Assembly (NCBI GenBank): GCA_029531795.1
Contig: JAPEIS010000003.1
Location: 186,001 to 250,000 of the forward strand
Direction: 5' to 3'
DNA length: 64,000 nucleotides
Source: Sclerotinia nivalis
Lineage: Eukaryota > Ascomycota > Leotiomycetes > Helotiales > Sclerotiniaceae
Position 1 is the stretch's first letter, and every line of letters starts with the position of its first letter. Of the stretch, positions 11,708 to 24,300 are shown piece by piece. Under the pieces are notes generated by a model. That model saw nothing but the letters and a program-made list of their open reading frames with translations, ran no database searches and was not told where the DNA came from. Made by a program: the position numbers and the translations under genes.

Positions 11708-12199
11708 GCTTAGTTATGGTGGGAGAGGATGCAGTCAGCCGTCAAAGACGGAAGGGTTTTTGCTTTTTCGGGAAGACACGATATGGATAATAAGTCGTGA
11801 AAAGCGATATTTGCTTTACGCAGTGCGTGGTTGTGATACACAGTTAAGCTTTTCGAAGAAATCGAAAGCAGTGGCGTATGGGGCGGCGTCTTATGAAGAT
11901 ATGATAGGAATGATTCTATGAACTAGAGAAAACAAAGATATGAATGAAGGAACGAGCAAGCAAGCAAATGAGCATGCACTATTTGTGGCCATTTTTTCAA
12001 GACTTTTCGTGCAAAACTTTATCGTTATATTGGACATGACATGAAAGTAACCACGCAACGCCAAATAGTATGAAATACATTCACCAATTCATTAAATGTA
12101 TCATGCTCATTGATGAAACTCTCCAGCCTCAGCCGCCGCCGGCCTCATTATCCCATTCTTAGATTATAATCGCAACATGCTAGCCATATACATCTACAT
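11708..12199. other. Convergent intergenic region (3' UTRs of CSN3 and RPA1)
   Basis: The stretch between two convergent stop codons. No further gene, RNA or repeat is seen; it presumably holds both 3' UTRs and polyadenylation signals. Confidence 0.6.
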
Positions 12200-14272
12200 C
12201 TAATCAATATTGTACGCCTTGATCAACTCCGCCAACTTCAGAGCATCAGCACCATAGTTTACGGCCAAAGCAGAATTGACTTGATATCGGACTCTACAAT
12301 TGATGGTTAGTCACACGTTGGCAAGATCAACTCGTGAGAAAATAAAGTTAAATTTCACATACCTCGCTTGCTCTTGGAAATTATCAGTTTTGGCTCTGCA
12401 TTTGAATGTCATCATCTTGCAATTTGCATCATCGAATACCTTTTCCAAAGTCGACTGATCATTTTCCTTCAACTCCATCATCTCATCTGCACTCATTCCC
12501 ATTATGAGTTTTCCCACTTCATCAAATGCCGTTAACCATAATTGGCCGGTGTGATCATTGACGTTTAGGGAGAGAATGTAGCGATACTCGGGTTTAGGAT
12601 GGGTTTGATTACATTTTTCGCAGCGCCATGTGCCATCATTTTGGTCGACGACTTTCTTACTGCAATTCTCGCTGATACAGGAGGGGTAGCAGAAAGTGTC
12701 TTGTTTAATGTAGACGATGGTGGCTCTGGTGGAGAAATAGTCTGTGTTCTCTTCGGACATTCCAAGGCCTTCGTCTTTGATTTGGGCAACGGTCTTGAGA
12801 GGATCTTGGCGGCCGCCTGCTGCTCCGGCACTGGCCATGTTGCTATGTGAGGCAAAGTTTTCTGTGCGACCTTGGGAATCGTACCATCCCTTGAGCTTGT
12901 GTGCTTCTTGAATATCCGGGTCGAAGGACATGGAGCCAGAAGACAGCAAACTTAGACTTCTACCCCCAAAATCGGAAACTTTGACGCCCTTAAAAGCTAC
13001 GACCGACTCCGGGCTAGCATCAAAAGAGGTTGCAGTCTTGCCCCATATAGTTAATCGGACGGAATATCCGGTATCATCAACTAATGTCAACTCTCTCTTG
13101 CTGTATGGTTTATTCGTCGTCTTCGACGTAATTTCTGAGGTTTCTCCCACCTCCTTGAGCACAGCGATAAGGTCGACTGTGCTGTCTTTCTCGATTGTTT
13201 GTAAATCTCCAATGTTGGAAAAGTTATATCGTACTTGAGGGACATTATCTTGGTCTTCGGCTTTCTCCACCAGGGTATCTCGTTCGAACATAAGCTCGTA
13301 GTCATTATTAATGTTGGAAAATTGCTTCTTCGCAATTTGAACTCGACAGGGACTCGTAATATAATAGACGTTGCCTTCCTGGAAAAGCTCATATAAAGCG
13401 TCGCACTGCTCATTGAAGCCCGTTGCCTTAATCTCGCCACTCTCATCCAGAAGATTGACGCTAAAGAGCTTGCCTTCACTGTTTTGTTTGTGCCATGTTC
13501 TGATATCCGACTTACTTGTAACTCTTGCTTTGATTGTCCATTTATGAGCGTACGGTGATAGTGACTCAATAGGATATATGGTGGCGTGAGATGAGGAGCT
13601 GGAAGGTCCGTTGCGGGATGGGAGCGCACGATCTTGGGCGGCAGGTTGTTGGGGCTGAGGTTTATTTCCGTAAAAGCCACCTCCGCCAATTGTAGTATTG
13701 TGTGGTTTGACATCTTCTTCGACCTTGACCGCAGTTGGTTCTCCGATCTTCTCCATCGTTCCCAAACTCTCGATGACATCGATATCGAGAATAATCAAAA
13801 TTCTAATAAGAAAAAAGTTAGGCAATAACATCCCATCGGTAGACATCTGCGAATACTAACCTTTTGCCTTTAACTTCATTTGCCTGATAGTTCTTCAGAC
13901 GAATGAAGCAACCTTTTGTCAATTTTCCATCGTGTATTACATGATTTGCCTCTAAAATGTCATCAGTCAAATCGTTCTGGCAAAAGTCTAAATAGTTACA
14001 ACATGGATTCTACTTACGAGTGGCAAGCATGCACTGTACAAAGTTCTGAATGTCGCTCACAACCAGTCTGAATCTTTCGGCCTGTCCATCTACTCCTGCA
14101 CCCATTGGTTTGACTTGTACGACTTGGCATACTGGCACCGGAAAGTCCTTCACTACACGATCAGTGTCATTGAAGATTGCACTACGAACAGTCAGTATAG
14201 AAAGATGGTTTAAAAGGTTAAATATACTTACTTCAAGGCACCTTGAGTAATTTGAGCTTTTGCGACCTCCAT
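12200..14272 (-). CDS. RFA1: Replication protein A large subunit (RPA70)
   Basis: Five exons (14272..14232, 14181..14018, 13951..13861, 13802..12363, 12293..12200) give 609 aa, close to yeast Rfa1 (621). The large subunit of the single-stranded-DNA-binding RPA heterotrimer acts in replication, repair and recombination. The N-terminal OB fold (DBD-F) is in exons 1-4 (MEVAKAQITQGAL; FRLVVSDIQNFVQCML; RILIILDIDVIESLG). DBD-A begins around IYPIESLSPYAHKWTIKARV. DBD-B covers YNFSNIGDLQ to the SLSLLSSGSM segment. DBD-C has the zinc ribbon CYPSCISENC...WRCEKC at about residues 470-500 and ends in the last exon (ALKLAELIKAYNID). The Ser/Gln-rich linker between F and A is variable in the family. It is divergent from the hydrolase gene. 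An MluI cell-cycle box lies 122 bp upstream. Confidence 0.97.
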
Positions 14273-14393
14273 GGTTATCAACAACTACATCCACTCTTGC
14301 AGTAAAGTACTGAAAATGTATATGGTTGATTTATTGACTTGTCAACTTTCGTAAATGATGATGAGTCGCGGTTCGTGTAAATTGATTTATTTT

Positions 14394-14399
14394 ACGCGT
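14394..14399. promoter_or_regulatory. MluI cell-cycle box (MCB), ACGCGT
   Basis: A perfect palindromic ACGCGT lies 122 bp upstream of the RPA1 start, inside the 296-bp divergent promoter shared with the dienelactone hydrolase. In yeasts this element binds MBF and drives G1/S expression of replication genes, including RPA subunits. Function here is inference from position and sequence. Confidence 0.55.
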
Positions 14400-14568
14400 C
14401 TTAGAACGTGCTGTGCCCGCGCTAGCAGCCTGATTATGTCACGCTAACACGAAGTTCCCCGCCCCTTGCACCACCACCCCCTCTTCACGTGGGTTAATAG
14501 TCCAATATCAATGCATCTCCTTGTTAACAAAACAACATTAACCTACGAATACCCAAAAATTACACACA

Positions 14569-15677
14569 ATGACCGACGAAACTGCTACCAGAGCTCCAGA
14601 AAGTGATGCTATGGAGGAATCGAAAGAGGTTCCTCAAGTCGAACCAAGCCCATTTCCAGGAGATACTCCAGCGCAAAGCGGTGCGAGCTTGGGTGTACGT
14701 CTTTGAGACATGAATGGGAAAAGCATTACTAACTTTTAAAAGGAGCATTGTGTGAAGGATAGACCAACACGTTAGTACTCTTGCGCAGAGAGTCTGCAAA
14801 TTCGCGATAATGAAGGAATCAATTGCTGACGGAAATAGCTTCCGGTCATGGTTCATCTGGAGAAATTACACAACTTGGAGGAATCGACGTTTATATTTCA
14901 AAGCCAAGCGAATATCCTCATGCGCCATCGAAACTTTTACTACTCCTTACCGGTGCGACAGGCATGCATTCAGTCAATAACCAAATTCAAGCCGATAAAT
15001 TCGCTGGCGAAGGCTTCCTTGTTATCATGCCCGATATGTTCCACAACGACCCATTACCTGGATCCGTGACTTATGTAGAAGATAAGGATCCTTCTTTGAT
15101 TGAAAAGTTGAAGCTGCATGCCGCGGAGGCAGCAAAAAGCTTTTTAGCAGATATGTGGCTCGCAAGACAGACACCGGAAAAGATCCTACCGATTATCCAT
15201 AAAGTTATAGACGCCGCCAAGGACGAATTCGCAGATGCTGTAGCTAATGGGGGAGGGATCTATTCTGTTGGTTACTGCTTAGGTGGAAAAATGACTTTAT
15301 TACTAGCAGGCGAGAAATCAGATGCTGTTCATTGGGGCCAACATCAAGTAAAGGACGAGGAAGCGGCCGTTGAAAAGAAAGGTCCATACATCAAAGTTGG
15401 TGCAATCGCTCACGCAACATTAGTTGGAAAGGAAGATTGGGAGGGAACCAAAGTTCCATTGACGTTTGTTTGTGTTGACGACGACCAGTTGTTCTCTCAT
15501 GAAGTCCAAGAGGTCGGCAAGACATACTTGAATGAGAACAACATCGAACATGAATTCAAGACGTACTCTGGCGTACCTCACGGATTTGCGATAGTAGGTG
15601 ATTACGAGCAATTAAACATCAAGCAGGCACAAGCTGAGGCATACGACCAAATTTTGGCATGGTTGAAAGCCCATTGA
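14569..15677 (+). CDS. Dienelactone hydrolase family protein (alpha/beta hydrolase)
   Basis: Exons are 14569..14694, 14743..14770 and 14839..15677, giving 330 aa. The middle exon is only 28 nt, yet it is needed to join EHCVKDRPT to PSGHGSSGEITQLGGIDVYI. The fold is an alpha/beta hydrolase with a cysteine nucleophile in GYCLGG (Cys198), an acid in VCVDDD (about Asp265) and the histidine in PHGF (His299). This is the DLH catalytic triad. Bacterial dienelactone hydrolase opens lactones in chloroaromatic breakdown. Fungal members like this one are poorly characterised cytosolic hydrolases. The approximately 50-residue acidic N-terminus is an extension relative to the bacterial core. It shares a short divergent promoter with RPA1 and is convergent with the TRAPP subunit gene. 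Family certain, substrate unknown. Confidence 0.93.
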
Positions 15678-16925
15678 ATGATCGATTCTTTGCTTTGGGT
15701 TTACGAAGGCGTTTGGAGTGTTGGCGATAATGGCTGCTCTTACGAGCTACGGCTCAAAGTTCGGACTTGAGTTCAGGATGGCAATACATTACAATGTTTA
15801 CAAGTCAAACCTAATGAGGTCTGCTATGGTATCAAGTCTTGAGTTTTAATTGGATTCTTTACGCCAATATGTCTAATTTGCAAGTGTCCCGCCCCTATCC
15901 TGTACATGATACCCCAAAGTAATGAGGGCACATCATTCCATCCAGCTATCTCCACAAACCCTGATCTCATTCCAACCTCCCAAATTCATACCTGCTTCTG
16001 CAGACATCATATCTTTAAACAAAAGCCCTCGCTCATACCACATATTAGACAAAGTCCATCCACAATCCTACCATCTCCTTCCTCACAAACAACAAGCCGC
16101 GACGTCACTGTACTATAAGACGAGAGCCACAACCTGTGTGCTTGAAAATTCGCTAATTTCGAGGAGCCAAAGAATGAAATTGTGAAGTATTCAAATCCGG
16201 GTTCTCATATCAAATATATGATGGATAGATGCATGACCTCATCTAATCCTTCAAATATCACAGATGAACGAACGCAATACAAATACAAGTTTTCTAGTTA
16301 TTGGATACGGGACTAGATGATAGATAATAGGTAGCTTAATATATTATACAAGATCTTGCATGCAGCTAGAATATAGACCGTAGTTTATGTACTATTTTCT
16401 CATACCATACCTGAAGGTCTAGACAACTATCTGCTACCTATCTACTGTTGTAATTATTTGGCACTGCTAAGAAATTATGATACCATCTCTTCTTATAAAA
16501 GCCTATACATATATATGTATGATATGTATGCAGTTAAAATGAGCCTTCATTCCATCTGCAAATAAAAAAAAAGGACGTCCCCATAAACAAGCAGGAGATT
16601 TACTCATGAACTCGGTAGCGAGAGAAACGTCTGGTTTTAACTAGATATCTATATCATCTCAGCTAGTAACTAGCAATGTTAACAATACCACCATACCCCC
16701 AAACTCCATCCATGCAAATCGTCTCAAAGTATAAACTCCCAACTCCCATTTCTTTTCATGTAATCATCTTTATATCCCCCTGTCTCTCTCTATACACATA
16801 CATATGAACGTATTAAAATCCCAATCTCCCTAGAAGATCAGAAACCAAAGACTTACGCCTCGAATCGAATTATCCTCAGCACCTCCCTATACCGGCAAAC
16901 CTCCTCCAAGTTTTTGACCTACCCA
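15678..16925. other. Intergenic, convergent
   Basis: About 1.25 kb between the stop codons of the hydrolase and the TRAPP gene. Short C-rich, proline/serine-coding frames at 15906-16185 look like non-coding sequence. No RNA gene or repeat is supported. Confidence 0.5.
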
Positions 16926-17780
16926 TCAGATACTTCCCGGTACCCAGGCCTCCCCAATCCTCCTCATATCCTCCACAAACCTCCTACTGTTAATTTTCTT
17001 CCCGCCCTTGCCATTCACCGGACAATGTTCATCTGGGTCGTAGAATGGGTTTTGTAGGAGACGGATATATGCCGCTTGCATGGCTTTGAATATCTATTTG
17101 TACCATTAGCATTTTTTCCTCGACCTTTCTTTTCTTTCTCTCTCCCCCTTCTCCCCCCTCTCCCCTCCTCCCAAAAACCAAAAACCAAAAACATAAATCA
17201 AAAACCCAAAACTCACACTCCTAACATCCGCCTCCCTCACCCCACCACCCCCAACACCACCCTCCCCTCCCCCACCTCCTCCACCACTCCCCGCACCAGC
17301 ACCCACACCCCCCTTAACAACCCTCCCCCTCCCATCCACAAAAACCACAAAGCGCACCCCGGTATTCGTCTCAAACCCATACGCCGCCAACCTCTCATCC
17401 ACCGCATACAATAAACCCAAATCGCCCGTCAAATTTTGATTTCCGGCACTGGTCCTATTCCTCGCGTCGAAGATGTCGAGGGTCGAGCTGAGGAGGAGGG
17501 AATATTGTAGGGGTGTGCGCAGGGATTCGTGGACCGGGGGTGAGGTTTTGGAGGGGGAGGTGGAGGATGTTGGGTAGGGGGGTGAGTGGGGTGGGAAGAT
17601 GGAGATGTGGAGGGGATTGTTCTGGGGTGTGTTAGTTAGTTGGTTTGCTTGTAGATGGGATGCGATAATGGGGTTTGAGATTGGGATGGACAGGAAGGGG
17701 GATGAGGATGGAAGAGAGACTTGGGAACCTACATTTTTGCCTATTACGCCTAGACAGGCTATTGAAGGAATGGTTATCAT
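16926..17780 (-). CDS. TCA17: TRAPP complex subunit of the Sedlin/TRAPPC2L (Tca17) type
   Basis: Exons are 17780..17733, 17621..17217 and 17093..16926, giving 206 aa. TRAPP complexes are Rab/Ypt exchange factors acting in ER-Golgi and endosomal transport; Tca17/TRAPPC2L stabilises TRAPPII. The protein opens MITIPSIACLGVIGKN. It continues after intron 1 with NPLHISIF, a longin-like start. It then has LQYSLLLSSTLDIFDAR and LGLLYAVDERLAAYGFETNTGVRFVVFVD, and in the last exon IFKAMQAAYIRLLQNPFYDPD. This is the Sedlin_N arrangement of the TRAPPC2L group. Lineage-specific insertions are a Ser/Pro-rich loop after FPPHSPP and a Gly/Ala-rich loop of about 25 residues before exon 3. Intron 1 (111 nt) is in frame and stop-free, so its boundaries rest on the junction restoring the conserved N-terminus and a CTAACTAAC branch site. 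Confidence 0.88.
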
Positions 17781-18276
17781 GATGAGGGTTTTGTGACTTT
17801 CGACTTCCTTTCCAATTGCACGAAGCTTGTGGAGATTTGGTAGGTTCTAGAGAGTGAGGTTGTTATGCGATGCGATGCGCTGCGACTGAAGCATTGATAA
17901 GTTGCCGAGGACTCGCAAGGGCTGCGATTAGCGCAATGACGAACTGGGAAACATTTACATTTAGGAACTTCACCAGATTTTTACAGTCAAATATGGGATA
18001 TATTAAAATCGGGTTTTGCATTTAAGAGCAGTTTTATGGGAATTTAGATATAGTATAGACATTCAACACATTGCTTATTTGGGTATTGTATAATCAGTCC
18101 AGCCTCGTAGCCTCGCTCCGTTCACAACCACCCCACTCGAATATATGGAAAAGCGCTCGCTGAAACCAAAAATGTTTCCACACCATCTCTTTCATAACTT
18201 AGATCTTGCTCAGGTAGTTTTCTTCGGCCCTTCTTTGGTGCATCCTCCACAGAGAAATGGCATTAACTGCGAGAAC
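17781..18276. other. Intergenic between TRAPP subunit and transacylase genes
   Basis: About 500 bp upstream of the TRAPP gene and downstream of the transacylase gene, both on the minus strand. It contains a short GATGC/GCTGC-rich patch near 17867-17885. No gene is supported. Confidence 0.5.
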
Positions 18277-19623
18277 CTAAGCAGTTTCATCCTCTACACC
18301 AAGGCACTCCGTCTCATCCAAGGCTTTCAAGGCCTCTTCTATTTCTCTTGGATCACTAATACCCCAAACTCCACCTCCCTTTAAAGTATCCATTCCTCTC
18401 ATCCCGACTTCTTTTCCTACCAAATTCCTCCCAACCTTCCCTGGCCCTATACCAATCCACCTCCTCACTTTCTTTTCCTGATCTAGATACTTTATCGAAT
18501 CCCACCATCTGACCGTCTCAACACAACTCCTCGCCCAAAGGTCCTTCAATTCATCTTTACTTCGAAACGGTCTCGCACTAACGTTACTTATGCATTCCAT
18601 CGTCCCAGGAAATATCAATAAATCCCTATCTTCCTTTCCCTTCACCCTGCTCTTTCCCTCCAACAACTTAGCCATAATCTTCGCCGCCGGTCTCATCAAC
18701 GGACTATGAAAAGGGCTATCACTCTTCAACCTCACAGCCCTAGGATCATGACCTCCAAATTGTCTCAAATGCGTCAACAGTTCTTTTATCCTCCCAATGT
18801 TCCCACTCAAAACAATCTGATTCTTACTATTAATATTCGCAATCAAGACCTGTTGTATAGGAGGAACTTCCGCGCTTTCAGATTTCGAGCCCGCAGAATG
18901 TCCGAGAAATCCGTATATAGCTTCGATAAGAGGAGAGAGATGATTAGGTTCGGTAACTAGAGCTACCATTCCATATTCACCTCCATGTTCTTCGCTTGCT
19001 CGCCTTGAACATTCAGCCATGACTTCCGCCCGTTTGCGCACTAGGTATAAACTATCTTCAAACTCCACATATCCCCCAACGACCAATGAAGCAAATTCTC
19101 CTAATGAGTGTCCCAAGGTGAAATCGACTCGTTCATGTGTTTTGAAGCCAAACTCGCGTTCTAATACTCGTAAAATCAAGATGGAAGATGCCATAATGGC
19201 AGGTTGTGCGTTCCCCGTGGCTGTAAGCGTGCTATTTGGTCCATTTGCTATTATCGATGAGAGTTTATAACCTAGCAGATCGTCGATTTCTTCAACTATA
19301 GGGCCAGCGGTAGATGGGAAAGCTTCAAGCCATGGCGTTAACATGCCAACTCTTTGGACTCCTTGACCTGTTAATTGTTAGTAAGTACAAACAAAGTAAC
19401 AGAACAGTAAACATGCAAGTCATGCAATCATACCCGGGAAAAACAGCGCAGTTTTCGGCCTCGAAGATTTATTAGATGAAGCATATCGTCTCTCTCGTCT
19501 CTCCCTCGAAATCCGTAATCGATATGTAGTAGCTGGACAAGCTGTTCTGTTCGTATTCAATGCGCAATCTTCGAGAAAGGATGCCGGACGAATTGAGATG
19601 CGCCTGGGCGCAAAGCACTTCAT
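18277..19623 (-). CDS. MCT1: Malonyl-CoA:ACP transacylase, mitochondrial type II fatty-acid synthesis
   Basis: Exons are 19623..19434 and 19367..18277, giving 426 aa. It transfers malonate from CoA to acyl carrier protein, feeding mitochondrial fatty-acid (lipoate precursor) synthesis. The first 50 residues are rich in Arg and Ser with few acids (MKCFAPRRISIRPASF, ISRERRERRYASS), fitting a mitochondrial presequence. The FabD core starts at TALFFPGQGVQRVGM across the 66-nt intron. The nucleophile is Ser150 in TLGHSLGEFASL. The second active-site part is DSPFHSPLM, with the catalytic histidine, and the family C-terminus WIGIGPGKVGRNL is present. The start at 19623 is chosen because it begins the presequence; upstream in-frame sequence is not conserved-looking. 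It belongs to a run of three minus-strand genes (TCA17, MCT1, HEM2) but is transcribed independently. Confidence 0.95.
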
Positions 19624-20153
19624 GATTGTGTTTTTAGATTTTTCACGTAACGAATGGATTGACAATAATTTTAAGACGCGGAAGATCTTATATAAAATGA
19701 ATAGAAGCGTTTAAATGTTTGATTGACTCGTAGCTTTGAAGATTAATGAAGCTTCCACGAGGCTGAATTCGGTTCAAAGCTACGCAGGCCATCCCTCCGG
19801 CGCAAATTAGCCGATCAATGAGCCCCCACAGTCGGCCGGAAAATACTGAGACTCCGCGAACTCCATAGTGATTGACATGGACAAGACAGATTGATGGTAT
19901 ATAGAAATAAACGTCGCCACGACATGAATATAAAGTAAGGAGATTGGTTTAGACTGGTTCAGAACATGAATGCATATGAGTAGTAATGAAGCAGAGTTCT
20001 TAATAGTAGCATAAAATTCATGATAATCTGACAGTAATTTTGTCCAACCCCATTTCCCATTTCCCAGTCCCTTCATTAGTATCGTCCCTGAAACGCCGTT
20101 GATAAGCCTAAACAGACGCTCTAAATGATCCCATACTCCATAATAAACCATGT
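19624..20153. other. Intergenic: MCT1 promoter and HEM2 3' flank
   Basis: About 530 bp. One minus-strand frame spans 19807-20169 but overlaps the HEM2 stop and shows no protein family character. Nothing else is supported. Confidence 0.5.
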
Positions 20154-21386
<1,233 letters not shown>

Positions 21387-24300
21387 GTTGGGTATGTAGT
21401 GAAGGTTCTGGTGGAAAGACTGGATGTATTAAGAATGAAAAATGTTAAAAGTGCCGATCAAGTTGATATAACCTGTGCGAAGGTGGCGTAGAAACGAGGC
21501 GGAGGTTTAGGAAAATTATGGAGTCGGATTAAATCGTGTGGGTTATGAATCCAATAGCTCTGATTGGATAAAACTTATATCAAAGACAAAGTACTGAAAA
21601 AGGTTTATGAGAACAATGACAGACAAAGAAGTTTCTTGCGATCTTATAAAGATGCAGCCTGTGGTAAATAATTTTCAAGTTGCGCAGATTCCTAATATGA
21701 TTTCTCCGTGTTTCGAATGTCTCTCATTGGGCATCTAATGTCATCCATCTTGATCTCATCCAATAATCAATAAGTTGATTCAGCTCATAGCTACGTTGGC
21801 CAAGTAGATTCTTCCGAACAACCCCGTTCAAAGGCTTACCGCCCATTTTGTTTGTAAATGGGAAAGAATAAGGTTTGGTAGTTCCTTCCTCGCTAGTATA
21901 TGAAATTCACAAAGAGGTGCATACAAAGGGGTAAAGATTCATTGTCTAACATGATAAATGAATGCACATAAAATAGTAAGTTATTAAATTTGAAGACCTT
22001 GAGAGTAGCTTGACCTGTAGTTCACCGTAATGATGACAACAAAATTACCACATTTGTGAAAACAATCCGAATGAAAGCCGAATTCAAATCAAGCAACCTC
22101 AAATCCACAAATAGCCATATTCCGGGCTCCGGTTCTGCCAGTCTGCATTTATGCTTTCCTAAGCCATGTCGATCGCCATCAATATAAAAAGGGAGCCCTT
22201 CCATATAATTCAGGAATCAGTAGTCTCGGGTCCAATCCTTCGAATCTTTTAACCGCACCAACCGCAGACACCTCCAAACCAATACAATTCAAATATGTGC
22301 CGCACAAGAGGCTTGTGCGCATGTCAGGACTTAGCATGTGCTTCTGTTCCTACGTTGGGAAAATCGTTCCCGGAGTAGCATCACCGGAGCAGGATTGGCG
22401 GAGTAAGCACTCCCCACTTACGGGAACAGTATTTGGAGCATGAGTTGGATGGCAGCCTTGGGATAGTAGCAGATTGAAATTCCCTTTCATTTCGATATAT
22501 TGATTTCGAATTATTATGTTTCTTCTATATATCTGCCATTTCTGCGATGTGGCTCAGTGTCTGGTCTTGAAAATAGTTTTGGGTATGAAAAAAAGTGATA
22601 CAAGAAGTCCAGCAATGATATTGATGAATGTATTTGGTAGTGGATGAAGATGGCACTAGTGTGCTTCCAATACAAAGATAGCATACTCTCAATCAAATCC
22701 CGGCTTCATATACTTGTGATGTTTGGGAAAACATATTCACACAGTAGAAAAGTATCACTACGGATGTTCCTAGTGTAAAGGCCCTGGGTATGAGTTGCCA
22801 GTGCTTGCTTCATTCGAGATTTTGTATGAATGAACGGGCTTCTCAAGTACAACATGTGGAGTTTTTCAAAATCCAGTCTCAGAAATTAAGCCATAGGCTA
22901 GCCCTTTGTTGTTGATCACTCGATCATAGATTAAACAAACACAGAGCTTTCATAGTTGATTGTCTGGCTGAGCCTAAAGCATGTGTACAAATTTAGTCTG
23001 AAGTTAAGATAAAAAAAAAGTGATAGTTTAGTATCCAGCCAATGTTTTGCTAGTATAATAAAACAGAAATAACGCACAAATGAGTTCATGCATCATTCAT
23101 TAAATGATTGTATAACTCTTTTCTGGCAAAGAACATGCAAAATCAGCTGTTATGTGAATGGCAAAGCTAGCTGATTGAAGATCTTGGTCCAGGTATCACT
23201 TTCCACTGAACTGAAGAGTAGATATTATGAATTTGGGTAATCAGGGGTCGGATAACAAAAATGAAGTTGTGATGTGGTTAACACAAACAATGAAATTATT
23301 TTGGTCCTTCCACAAGAGGAAGGTACTCAGGTTATGATACCGTACTTCTCAGCAATTCTTGTCAACAATATCCAAGTCTATGAATCTTGTTATTGGTATA
23401 TGTTTTTGAGTGATGGATGTGCCAGTAGGACAATGGTTGAGGACAGAATTGTGTATGTTCCTGTATATGATTGGATTTATAGAAAACACCAGTCAATAGC
23501 GGAATAAATGATACTCACAAATATGATGCCTGGTCCTCCCTTCTTGAAAGTCTTTCCGAAATATCAAGTTGTTGAGTTGTTTCTTTTTGCCTGTACCATG
23601 GTGTAAATCTTTTAATCATTGACTTATCGAAAATAATCAATAATTTTCAAAGATGAAAGATTACCGGTATAAGGACTTTGTACGCTGGAAGATAGAGGTG
23701 TTTCTTCATGATAAAAAATATAGTGAATTGGCTTGGATGTTCAGTTGAGTCTATGTAATACCTGCTGTATCCGAGGATGTGGGAGCCTTTTATGAGCAAT
23801 ACCAATAGAGAGATATCTCGTTCGCCAAACCCAAGTCCCAGCGAAGAATTATGGAAGAGTAGTTTATGTTCGCTCCTCATATTGGTATTGTTGTTTGATA
23901 CAAGTTAGAGCTTCTAAAGCCAGTGTGGGGTTATGCTCAAGTGTATGGTGCTGATAATCGTTTGTCATTTCTAGTAGCAAAGTATGGATAGCAATTGATG
24001 GGGTTGTTAAGGCCTTCTCCAGATTATGCGCCGTGCAGTGTAAAGATTCATTTGTGTATGTGTGGTGGAATACGACGGCGGGGTGGTATTTGAAGTTTGG
24101 AAAGCACCAGATAGCTTAGGTCTATTGTAAACTCTAACATGAATTCTAGTCTGAGGTACTGTTAGCTACTTGTCTAATGCTGATGGGCAGCCATAGCAGA
24201 GTATCATGGGTTTTCAATGTGAACTGCCTACGCGCTCGACCTCTCAATGTTACGCAATGGACTCACAGGCAAATCATTATGTGATAGAATATTTAGTAAC

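Noticed and set aside
17076..17414. Pro/Thr-rich plus-strand frame
   Set aside because: Antisense to the TRAPP subunit gene; low complexity caused by the Gly-rich loop on the other strand.
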